Origin: an uncultured Roseburia sp.
Lineage (GTDB): Bacteria > Bacillota > Clostridia > Lachnospirales > Lachnospiraceae
Assembly (NCBI GenBank): GCA_947057405.1
Contig: CAMSEJ010000157.1
Span: 1-6,077 of the forward strand
Direction of reading: 5' to 3'
DNA: 6,077 nt
Numbering within the stretch: position 1 is the stretch's first letter; every line of letters starts with the position of its first letter. Shown here one piece after another: positions 1-5,939 of this stretch. The translations under genes and the position numbers were made by a program. The notes beneath the pieces were generated by a model, which was not told where the DNA came from, did no database searches, and saw only the letters and a list, made by a program, of their open reading frames with translations.

Positions 1-789
1 GGCCCTGCAGTCCTCTCCGGCCGCAACATACCCGCTTTCATCCAGTTTTACCTGTCCGTCCAAAAGCCCGGTATGCGGCACCATTCCCACTGCAATAAAT
101 ACCCCGTCTGCCGCCAGGTTCTTTTTCTCCCCTGTTTTTACATTTACGCAGGAAAGCTCCGTTACCGTATTCTCTCCCCGGATTTCCCGGGCTACCGTAT
201 CCAGGACAAGCTCTATATTGCCTGCCGCATTAACCCGCTCCACAAGTGTTTTTGCACCCCGAAACGCATCTCTGCGATGGATTAAATACACCTTTTCGCA
301 CACGTTTGCCAGAAACAGCGCATCCTCTAAGGCTACGTCGCCGCCGCCAATTACTGCCGTTGTCTTCCCGCGAAAAAACGCTCCGTCGCAGGTTGCACAA
401 TAAGATACGCCCCTGCCGGCAAACTCCTCTTCTCCGGGAATGCCCAACTTCCGGTGTCCCGCGCCTGCGGCAAAAATAATGTTCTTCGTCTCGTATTCCT
501 GTTTTTCGGTAACTACTTTTTTTACCGCGCCCATGCACTCCAGGCGGATCACTTCCTCCGTGACCGGCCGGATCCCCAGATGCTGTGCGTGTTCCGTAAA
601 CTTCTGCCCCAGTTCAAATCCGTTTGTGCCGAAAAATCCCAGATAGTTGTCTACCTCTGCCGTGTTTAAAATCTGCCCGCCGCCCATCGGCTGCTTTTCA
701 AGCAGCAGCGCCTTTAAGCATGCCCGCGCCGCATATACAGCCGCAGACAGCCCGGCCGGCCCGCCTCCGATAATAATTACATCGTACAA
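1..789 (-). CDS. trxB: Thioredoxin reductase (NADPH, FAD), C-terminus cut off by window edge
   Basis: This cytoplasmic flavoenzyme passes electrons from NADPH through FAD to thioredoxin. My reverse-strand translation gives 263 codons running off the window edge; the family is usually about 300-315 residues, so roughly the last 40-50, including the second FAD motif, lie outside. Visible motifs: the FAD Rossmann glycines IGGGPAG (residues 7-13), GGGQILNTAEVDNY (36-49), the redox pair CATC (Cys131, Cys134) followed by DG, the NADPH-fold motif GGGDVALEDA (148-157), and the NADPH-phosphate motif HRRDAFR (171-177). Val stands at the usual Ser/Thr in GGGD[ST]A; I believe this also occurs in clostridial TrxB. 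The start is a TTG, chosen because AGGAG lies 8 bases upstream and no in-frame ATG precedes YDVIIIGGG. It lies 17 bases downstream of cvfB, probably in the same operon. Identification is firm. Confidence 0.95.
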   Translation of the reverse strand, partial: MYDVIIIGGGPAGLSAAVYAARACLKALLLEKQPMGGGQILNTAEVDNYLGFFGTNGFELGQKFTEHAQHLGIRPVTEEVIRLECMGAVKKVVTEKQEYETKNIIFAAGAGHRKLGIPGEEEFAGRGVSYCATCDGAFFRGKTTAVIGGGDVALEDALFLANVCEKVYLIHRRDAFRGAKTLVERVNAAGNIELVLDTVAREIRGENTVTELSCVNVKTGEKKNLAADGVFIAVGMVPHTGLLDGQVKLDESGYVAAGEDCRA

Positions 790-797
790 TATCCTGT

Positions 798-802
798 CTC
801 CT
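798..802 (-). promoter_or_regulatory. Ribosome binding site of trxB, supporting a TTG start
   Basis: On the minus strand AGGAG stands 8 bases before the TTG at 789-787. There is no in-frame ATG or GTG between this site and the FAD-binding motif, so the site decides the non-ATG start. Confidence 0.8.
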
Positions 803-806
803 TTTC

Positions 807-1640
807 TTATAATTTGCGGATACTCTTTTCCGTGATTTCGATCTTTTGTTCTTTGTACAGACGTCCTACCGCGCGTTTAAAAGCGTTTTTGCTCATTTTA
901 AACTCCCGTTTGATCACCTCCGGAGAAGCTTTGTCGTTAAACGGCAGTACGCCTCCATACGAATCCAGTACCTTCAAAACCGCTTCGGCATCCTCGTCCA
1001 TCTGCAGATACGCCTGTCTGCGGATGGTCAGATCCAGCTTGCCGTCCGGCTTTACATTCGTAACTCTTGCTTCCGTAATATCTCCGATTTTTAAATGACT
1101 GCAGTCCTCAAACGATGGGATCATGGCCGAGTACCGGTCGTCCACCGCCGCAAACGTGCCAAAGTTCCCGCTGAATTCGTAGATCCGTGCGGAAACGGTA
1201 TCCCCTTTCTGACAGGGGGAATCCTTCTGCAAAAGATCGTACAGATAGCGCATACTCGCGCACAGCCGGCTGCTCTTATCAATGTAAAGCCGCACCAAAA
1301 CCTCGTCGCCTGCCTTTAGCTTCCGGGTCATTTCCTTATACGGAAGGAACAGATCCTTTTCCAGGCCCCAGTCCAAAAACGCGCCGATGTCATTCGTTTC
1401 CACTACCTTAAGGGCAGCAACGCCGTCCATGACAAGGTACGGCGTTTTCGTCGTGGCGATCAGCCTGTCCTTGGAATCCTTATACAAAAAAACCTCGACC
1501 TCATCCCCTGTTGCTGCGTCTTTGGGTACCTGCTTTGCAGGAAGCAGCACCGTCTGCCTGTCCTGCGGATGCTCCGAAAGGTATACCCCAAAATCCACTT
1601 CCTTTGTAATAACCAGCTTTTGCTTTTCCCCTAATTTCAT
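807..1640 (-). CDS. cvfB: CvfB-like S1-domain RNA-binding protein
   Basis: This 277-residue protein matches the layout of the CvfB/YitL family: three S1-like OB folds and a C-terminal winged helix. The first S1-like repeat is about residues 1-65 (VDFGVYLSE, GDEVEVFLYKDSKDRLIAT). The second is about 69-130 (NDIGAFLDWGLEKDLFLP, GDEVLVRLYIDKSSRLCAS). The third is about 145-207 (GDTVSARIYEFSGNFGTFAA, KLDLTIR). The winged helix is about 215-277 (PEVIKREFKMSKNAFKRAVGRLYKE). Family members bind RNA, and in Staphylococcus aureus CvfB affects expression of virulence genes; the role here is inferred only. ATG start with a GGGAGGA site about 7 bases upstream. The start overlaps the thioesterase stop by four bases (ATGA), which points to translational coupling. 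trxB follows after 17 bases. The gene symbol is by family resemblance. Confidence 0.9.
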   Translation of the reverse strand: MKLGEKQKLVITKEVDFGVYLSEHPQDRQTVLLPAKQVPKDAATGDEVEVFLYKDSKDRLIATTKTPYLVMDGVAALKVVETNDIGAFLDWGLEKDLFLPYKEMTRKLKAGDEVLVRLYIDKSSRLCASMRYLYDLLQKDSPCQKGDTVSARIYEFSGNFGTFAAVDDRYSAMIPSFEDCSHLKIGDITEARVTNVKPDGKLDLTIRRQAYLQMDEDAEAVLKVLDSYGGVLPFNDKASPEVIKREFKMSKNAFKRAVGRLYKEQKIEITEKSIRKL

Positions 1641-2350
1641 ACATAATCCTCCCTGAATTCTACGATTGCATAAGGCTCTGCCGCTTCGTTTTCGAGAGAA
1701 ACCAGAAAACGGCCGCCAAGTTCCTTTACCTTGGGATAAAGAATGCCGGGATAAACAGCCGCCTTTTTATATTCTGCCCGAATTTCTTTTACCTTAAAAT
1801 CTTTTGGCAGATATTCTTCCGCCAGCATCACATATTTGCCGTTATTGACATGCCGGTTCGTGTCAATCTGGCTTTTCGCCACGCGCACCGGCTCTTTTTG
1901 CCGCATCCCCTCTTCCAGATGCAGCTTCCGTCCGGCGCATTCCATTGCATACGGCGGATCGAAGACATAACGCTCCCGCACCTGCTGCGGAATGCGCGAC
2001 GGCATCCCGGTCTGCGTATCCAGATAGGTCCAGATCGAATTGGCAAACGCCGTTACCCGGCCCGCCCCGTCTTCCATTTTAAAATTCCGGTATCCCAAAA
2101 AACCTTTAAAATCATACGGCCAGGTGTATGTGCGGAGCGGTTCTCCCAATCCCGGCAGACGGCAAATCACAACCTGCCAGAAGGAAAGCACCCACGCCCG
2201 CTTTTGCCGCTTCAGAAAATCGGGTCCCATGCCGATTTCTTCCGAATCGAAAATACAGCAGTCCTGCAGCCGGTTTAACACAGCCGGTAGCGTCAGCTTC
2301 GCATCCGCCCCTAATTCACTGTACCGGACCTTTCCTTCCGTACAAAACAT
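1637..2350 (-). CDS. Acyl-ACP thioesterase (double hotdog, FatA/FatB-like)
   Basis: A predicted cytoplasmic enzyme that hydrolyses acyl-ACP to free fatty acid and ACP, ending fatty acid elongation. The 237-residue product has the size of bacterial acyl-ACP thioesterases, with two hotdog folds at about 1-125 and 150-237. Recognisable parts are the N-terminal YSELGADAKLTLPAVLNRLQD (10-30), WVLSFWQVVICRLPGLGEPLRTYTWPYDFKG (53-83), and the signature DTNRHVNNGKYV (163-174). Its Asp163, Asn165 and His167 match the plant Asp/Asn/His catalytic set. The plant Glu-Cys pair further on seems replaced by Ala-Ala in EYKKAAVYPG (193-202). The ATG at 2350 is preferred because GAGG lies 8 bases upstream; an in-frame ATG at 2380 has no ribosome site and adjoins the tRNA terminator. 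The stop overlaps the cvfB start by 4 bases. Chain-length preference cannot be read from sequence. Confidence 0.9.
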   Translation of the reverse strand: MFCTEGKVRYSELGADAKLTLPAVLNRLQDCCIFDSEEIGMGPDFLKRQKRAWVLSFWQVVICRLPGLGEPLRTYTWPYDFKGFLGYRNFKMEDGAGRVTAFANSIWTYLDTQTGMPSRIPQQVRERYVFDPPYAMECAGRKLHLEEGMRQKEPVRVAKSQIDTNRHVNNGKYVMLAEEYLPKDFKVKEIRAEYKKAAVYPGILYPKVKELGGRFLVSLENEAAEPYAIVEFREDYV

Positions 2351-2358
2351 ATGCCACA

Positions 2359-2362
2359 CCTC
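2359..2362 (-). promoter_or_regulatory. Ribosome binding site of the acyl-ACP thioesterase gene
   Basis: Minus-strand AGAGGTG, core GAGG, stands 8 bases upstream of the ATG at 2350-2348. It decides between this start and the in-frame ATG at 2380-2378, which is preceded only by the T-rich tail of the tRNA terminator. Confidence 0.7.
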
Positions 2363-2390
2363 TTTTTGCCCTGACGGCATTCCTGATAAT

Positions 2391-2414
2391 AAAAAAACAC
2401 CACAATATGTGGTG
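2391..2414 (-). terminator. Rho-independent terminator of the tRNA-Gln gene
   Basis: On the minus strand CACCACA, loop TAT, TGTGGTG form a perfect 7-bp stem (2414-2408 with 2404-2398), followed directly by seven T residues (2397-2391). It starts 9 bases after the tRNA 3' end and stands about 40 bases before the thioesterase start codon. It probably ends most tRNA transcripts. The short stem with four G-C pairs may allow some readthrough; that is inference. Confidence 0.88.
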
Positions 2415-2423
2415 CTTTTCAAG

Positions 2424-2495
2424 CTGGCCCACAAGGATTCGAACCTTGGAATGACGGAGTCAGAGTCCGTTGCCTTACCGCTTGGCGATGGGCCA
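2424..2495 (-). tRNA. tRNA-Gln, anticodon CUG
   Basis: The cloverleaf can be folded by hand on the minus strand. The acceptor is TGGCCCA (2495-2489) paired with TGGGCCA (2431-2425). The D-arm is GCC-AAGCGGTAA-GGC. The anticodon arm is ACGGA-CTCTGAC-TCCGT with the anticodon CTG at 2463-2461. The variable loop is five bases and the T-arm is CAAGG-TTCGAAT-CCTTG. The gene is 72 bases with discriminator G at 2424. The bases after the discriminator are CTT, so the CCA end is not encoded and must be added by the CCA-adding enzyme. Anticodon CUG reads CAG glutamine codons. The D and anticodon arms resemble the Bacillus tRNA-Gln(UUG) gene, differing at the anticodon wobble base. Confidence 0.96.
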
Positions 2496-2503
2496 TTATT
2501 TGC

Positions 2504-2529
2504 TGTTGTGCTGATGTCCTCAGCCAACA
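2504..2529 (-). promoter_or_regulatory. 10-bp hairpin or palindrome at the predicted 5' end of the pre-tRNA-Gln leader
   Basis: On the minus strand TGTTG-GCTGA (2529-2520), loop GGACA (2519-2515), TCAGC (2514-2510), one bulged A (2509), CAACA (2508-2504) gives two consecutive 5-bp stems. It begins at or within a few bases of the transcription start expected from the -10 box at 2541-2536 and ends 8 bases before the mature tRNA. It could be a 5'-terminal leader hairpin in the RNA or a DNA operator around +1. The pairing is directly visible; the function is unknown. Confidence 0.6.
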
Positions 2530-2535
2530 ATAGAC

Positions 2536-2564
2536 ATTATACATACGTTATCCCGATCTGTCAA
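2536..2564 (-). promoter_or_regulatory. Perfect sigma-A promoter of the tRNA-Gln gene
   Basis: The minus strand reads TTGACA (2564-2559), a 17-base spacer, then TATAAT (2541-2536): both boxes match the full consensus at the optimal spacing. Just upstream lie a run of seven A and then six T on the same strand (2574-2568 and 2581-2576), resembling an UP element and overlapping the last codons of the IMPACT-family gene, whose stop ends 9 bases before the -35 box. The expected start is near 2528-2531, giving a leader of roughly 34 bases. Confidence 0.9.
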
Positions 2565-2573
2565 CACTTTTTT

Positions 2574-3212
2574 TCAAAAAATTTTAATTTCTTTTCCGAT
2601 CCGGGCAAATTCCACTTCTTTTCCCCAAATTAAGCGCGCCGCACCGCCGGTTACTTCCGTAATCTGTTCGGCAACCTCCTCCTCTTTTCCGGCCGGCACC
2701 ATGGCATCTATCTGCACCGCATCCGTATATTCCGTCCCGATTACCGGAATGTCCTGCTGCGCCAGCGAATACTGTATCTTGCCGAGCCCGGTATAATCCG
2801 TCTGTATGGAAAGCTTTTTGCCCGGCTCCTTTTCTATGACCACGCTGTGGGCAAGCCCCTCCTGTACGGCTTTCTGATACGCACGCACCAATCCGCCCGT
2901 CCCAAGCAGCGTACCGCCGAAATACCGCGTGACAACCACCGCAGCATTATGGATCTCTTCCCGCAGCAGCACGTCAAGCATCGGCCGCCCGGCTGTCTGC
3001 GCCGGCTCGCCGTCATCCGAACAGCGGGTCAGCTCCTGATTGGGGCCGATCACAAACGCAGAGCAATTATGCCTGGCATCCCAGTATTTCTTTTTCATTT
3101 CCGCAATAAATGCCGCTGCTTCTTCTTCGGATTCTACGGGGCGTACCGTTGCAATAAACCGGGATTTCTTTTCTGTAATTTCGCCTTCGCCGCCCTGATA
3201 CAGTGCTTTCAT
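2574..3212 (-). CDS. YigZ/IMPACT-family protein (UPF0029 domain plus DUF1949)
   Basis: A 212-residue protein matching the YigZ/YvyE family in length and layout. The IMPACT N-terminal fold covers about residues 17-122, with the hallmark segments SRFIA (17-21), KKYWDARHNCSAFVIG (41-56), SDDGEPAQTAGRPMLDVL (65-82) and VVVTRYFGGTLLGTGGLVRAYQ (92-113). A DUF1949 ferredoxin-like domain follows at about 139-194. In eukaryotes the IMPACT domain acts in control of GCN2; bacterial members have been linked to translation or nucleic-acid binding, but their exact role is unsettled. ATG start at 3212 with a GAGGGGAG site 6 bases upstream. The stop is TGA at 2576-2574. No terminator follows before the tRNA promoter, so transcripts could run into the tRNA gene. 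It is transcribed divergently from the PBP gene. Confidence 0.93.
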   Translation of the reverse strand: MKALYQGGEGEITEKKSRFIATVRPVESEEEAAAFIAEMKKKYWDARHNCSAFVIGPNQELTRCSDDGEPAQTAGRPMLDVLLREEIHNAAVVVTRYFGGTLLGTGGLVRAYQKAVQEGLAHSVVIEKEPGKKLSIQTDYTGLGKIQYSLAQQDIPVIGTEYTDAVQIDAMVPAGKEEEVAEQITEVTGGAARLIWGKEVEFARIGKEIKIF

Positions 3213-3238
3213 ATCATTCTCCCCTCTTTTTTATTGTA

Positions 3239-3267
3239 ATTTTAACACGGATCCGCCCGGGAAGCAA
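3239..3267 (-). promoter_or_regulatory. Candidate promoter for the YigZ/IMPACT-family gene
   Basis: On the minus strand TTGCTT (3267-3262), 17 bases, then TAAAAT (3244-3239) preceded by TG with one base between, an extended -10. It would start transcription roughly 20 bases upstream of the start codon, leaving room for the ribosome site. The -10 is a 5 of 6 match and the -35 is weak beyond its TTG. Confidence 0.55.
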
Positions 3268-3300
3268 TAGAGCGTGTTTGAAAAATCATTCCCCAATCCC

Positions 3301-3329
3301 TTTTCATCTCCCTCACTTTTTGCTATAAT
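3301..3329 (+). promoter_or_regulatory. Extended -10 promoter of the PBP gene
   Basis: TTTTCA (3301-3306), a 17-base spacer, then a perfect TATAAT (3324-3329) preceded by TGC, which makes an extended -10 and compensates for the poor -35 (4 of 6). The start is expected near 3336, so the mRNA has a short leader of about 15-20 bases holding AGGAGG at 3341-3346. There is no room for a riboswitch or attenuator. Confidence 0.75.
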
Positions 3330-3352
3330 AGATTTTTAAAAGGAGGCTCATT

Positions 3353-5926
3353 ATGAATTACGGTAGAAGCAGTACACGCAAACGAGAAAAAGAACTTACT
3401 GCCAAAAGCACGATGATCTGCAAAAAGTTCAGCATTATCTTTCTGAAAACCCTGCTTGTATGTTTCTTAGCGGTCCTTGTCATCGGCGGATGCACCGGTT
3501 TCGGTATCGTAAAGGGCGTAATTGATTCCGCGCCGGAAATCAACCTAGACGACGCCACCCCTACCGGCTTCCTCTCCACCGTGCTTGACAAAGACGGCAA
3601 CCAGATTGCCCGCCTGGTCGCTACCGGTTCCAACCGTGTCTATGCCACGTTTGAAGAAATCCCCGTCCATCTGCAGCACGCATTTGTCGCCATTGAGGAC
3701 GAACGGTTCTACGAACACAACGGCATTGACTTAAGAGGCATCGTCCGCGCCGGGTTTATCGGCATTACCAGCGGACATTTTTCGGAAGGCGCCAGCACGA
3801 TTACGCAGCAGCTTTTAAAAAACAATGTTTTTACCAGCTGGACCAGTGAATCGTCTTTGGCGGACAAGTTTAAGCGCAAGCTGCAGGAGCAGTACCTTGC
3901 CATACAGCTCGAAAAAAAGGTTTCCAAGGACTGGATTTTGGAAAACTATCTGAATACAATCAACCTGGGACAAAATACACTCGGCGTACAGTCGGCATCC
4001 AGACGCTATTTCAATAAGAACGTTTCGGATCTGACCTTATCCGAATGCGCGGTCATCGCCGCCATTACCCAGAATCCTTCCCGTTTTAACCCGATCATCA
4101 ATCCGGAAAAAAACGCGGAACGGCGGGAAAAGGTACTGCGGAATATGAAAGATCACGATTTCATTTCCCAGAAGGAATTTGAAGACGCCATGTCGGACGA
4201 CGTTTACAACCGGATCCAGGTAGTCAATACCGCTGTGGAGGAATCCATTACTTCTTATTTTGTGGACGAGCTGACCGACCAGATTATTCAGGATTTCATT
4301 GACTTAAAGGGATATACGGAAACGCAGGCTTATAAAGCGCTTTACAACGGCGGGCTTACGATTTATTCCACACAGGATCCGGCCATCCAGGCCATCTGCG
4401 ACGAAGAAGTGAATAACCAGGAGAACTATCCCGCAGCGCCGAAATATTCGTTCTCCTACCGTCTGACCATAGAAAAAAAGGACGGGACATTTGCCAATTT
4501 CAGCGAACAGACCATGCTGTCTTATTACCAGTCCGCAAACAGTGAATACAGCTTAAATTTTGCTTCGGTGGAAGAAGCGCAGGCAGCAATCGACAAATAC
4601 AAATCGGAAATTATGGAGCCGGGAGACCGGATTGTGGAGGCCGGGGAAACCGTTACCTTTACACTGCAGCCGGAAGCCGCGCTTACGGTTATCAATCAGG
4701 AAACCGGCGAAGTCGCCGCAATTGTCGGCGGCCGGGGCGATAAAACCGCCAGCAAGACATTAAACCGCGCAACGGACACCACACGCCAGCCGGGTTCTAC
4801 CTTCAAAGTGCTTGCCGCTTACGCCCCTGCCCTTGACAGCGGCGGACTTACTCTCGCTTCCGTACAGGACGACGCCCCTTATTCTTACGAAAACGGGACA
4901 TCCCTGCGCAACTATGACAACTCATTCCGCGGCTTTACGACGCTGCGGGAAGCCATTACGCACTCCGTCAATATTGTAACGGTCAAAACCCTGACCGAAA
5001 TCGGCACGGATCTGGGCTTTAGCTACCTGCACGATTTCGGATTTACTACAATAGTAGACGATGACAACAACCAGGCACTGGCGCTTGGCGGCATCACAAA
5101 AGGCGTCACCAACTTAGAACTTACCGCCGCCTATGCCACGATTGCCAACAACGGAACCTACATTAAACCCCGTTTTTATACCAAAATCCTGGATCATGAC
5201 GGCAACGTGCTGATTGACAACACACCGCAGACCCATGGTGTATTAAAAGATTCTACCGCATGGCTTCTGACCAATGCCATGCAGGATGTTGTAAGCAAAG
5301 GTACCGGGACCGCCGTCAATTTCGGTGAAATGGCAATCGCAGGCAAGACCGGGACAACGACCAAAAACCGGGACGCCCTGTTTGCCGGGTTTACCCCTTA
5401 TTATACCTGTGTCGTCTGGGGCGGCTATGACGACAATACGCCGCAGGCTTCCGGTACGACTTCCTACCCCAAATCCATCTGGCGGGCGGTCATGTCGCGG
5501 ATCCATGCGAATCTGGAATACAAAGATTTTATTATGCCAGAAAACATTACCACTGCGACCGTATGCCGAAAATCCGGCAGGCTCGTCGTTGCGGGCCACT
5601 GTGATTCCGATCCGCGCGGAAGTATGGTTAAAACCGAGTACTTTGCGGAGGGCAGCGTGCCGACCGAATACTGCAACCGCCATGTCAGCGTTACAATCTG
5701 TACCGAATCCGGTATGCTGGCAACGGATTTTTGCCCGGAACGCACCGGAGGCATCTATATTTCCGGCGGATCGTCCGGTTCCGCAGACGGCCCGTATTTA
5801 ATGTCACAGTCGTCCGGCAACACCTGCCCGCTGCACACCGCCCCGCAGGTACCGGAAGTGCCTGCAGAGCCGGAGGTGCCCAAAAAAGAAATGGGGGATA
5901 AGAAAAAAACTGCCCGCTCTGATTAG
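3353..5926 (+). CDS. Class A penicillin-binding protein (bifunctional glycosyltransferase/transpeptidase)
   Basis: An 857-residue membrane-anchored peptidoglycan synthase that polymerises lipid II and cross-links stem peptides outside the membrane. A basic cytoplasmic tail (1-25) precedes one membrane segment (about 28-50). The GT51 domain follows: EDERFYEHNG (Glu115 catalytic), GASTITQQLLKN (146-157), RKLQEQYLAIQLEKK (175-189, second glutamate Glu179), ENYLNTINLGQNTLGVQSAS and LTLSECAVIAAITQNPSRFNP. A linker spans about 290-440. The transpeptidase has SxxK at Ser482/Lys485 (STFK), SVN at 538-540 and KTGT at 665-668, so both active sites look intact. The tail (733-857) holds six cysteines in a duplicated pattern, then a Pro/Glu segment and a basic end. 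The ATG has AGGAGG 6 bases upstream. No terminator is visible after the TAG stop. The resemblance is to PBP1A-type proteins, but I cannot assign a specific paralogue. Confidence 0.96.
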   Translation: MNYGRSSTRKREKELTAKSTMICKKFSIIFLKTLLVCFLAVLVIGGCTGFGIVKGVIDSAPEINLDDATPTGFLSTVLDKDGNQIARLVATGSNRVYATFEEIPVHLQHAFVAIEDERFYEHNGIDLRGIVRAGFIGITSGHFSEGASTITQQLLKNNVFTSWTSESSLADKFKRKLQEQYLAIQLEKKVSKDWILENYLNTINLGQNTLGVQSASRRYFNKNVSDLTLSECAVIAAITQNPSRFNPIINPEKNAERREKVLRNMKDHDFISQKEFEDAMSDDVYNRIQVVNTAVEESITSYFVDELTDQIIQDFIDLKGYTETQAYKALYNGGLTIYSTQDPAIQAICDEEVNNQENYPAAPKYSFSYRLTIEKKDGTFANFSEQTMLSYYQSANSEYSLNFASVEEAQAAIDKYKSEIMEPGDRIVEAGETVTFTLQPEAALTVINQETGEVAAIVGGRGDKTASKTLNRATDTTRQPGSTFKVLAAYAPALDSGGLTLASVQDDAPYSYENGTSLRNYDNSFRGFTTLREAITHSVNIVTVKTLTEIGTDLGFSYLHDFGFTTIVDDDNNQALALGGITKGVTNLELTAAYATIANNGTYIKPRFYTKILDHDGNVLIDNTPQTHGVLKDSTAWLLTNAMQDVVSKGTGTAVNFGEMAIAGKTGTTTKNRDALFAGFTPYYTCVVWGGYDDNTPQASGTTSYPKSIWRAVMSRIHANLEYKDFIMPENITTATVCRKSGRLVVAGHCDSDPRGSMVKTEYFAEGSVPTEYCNRHVSVTICTESGMLATDFCPERTGGIYISGGSSGSADGPYLMSQSSGNTCPLHTAPQVPEVPAEPEVPKKEMGDKKKTARSD
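5564..5836 (+). other. Duplicated cysteine module in the PBP C-terminus
   Basis: Two consecutive protein segments share the order C-x2-SG-x-L-x(4-5)-C, a spacer, then C-x2-H. Copy one runs from Cys738 through Ser741-Gly742, Leu744 and Cys750 to Cys774 and His777 (CNRH). Copy two runs from Cys783 through Ser786-Gly787, Leu789 and Cys794 to Cys825 and His828 (CPLH). Copy two has a Gly/Ser-rich spacer. The region lies outside the membrane, so the six cysteines may form disulfides; Cys/His metal binding is a less likely alternative. Similar Cys-rich tails occur in clostridial class A PBPs. Confidence 0.6.
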
Positions 5927-5939
5927 GAGGGGGTAAAGG

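Noticed and set aside
230..538. 102-codon minus-strand open frame with repeated Arg/Arg-Arg
   Set aside because: It is in another frame of trxB, whose own frame shows every expected motif across the same bases.
2351..2530. N-terminal extension of the thioesterase frame up to 2530
   Set aside because: The frame is open but runs through the tRNA-Gln gene and its terminator. The ribosome site and homology both start at 2350.
2040..2633. 197-codon plus-strand open frame
   Set aside because: It is antisense to the thioesterase, the tRNA and the IMPACT-family 3' end, has no recognisable domain, and is explained as a shadow of real genes.
3213..3352. Riboswitch or other leader RNA ahead of the PBP gene
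   Set aside because: The predicted leader is under 20 bases and holds only the ribosome site. No extended stems are visible.
3473..3493. Possible lipobox VIGGC at PBP residues 43-47
   Set aside because: Class A PBPs are anchored by an uncleaved signal-anchor. The Cys lies at the end of the membrane segment and the match to a lipoprotein signal is weak.
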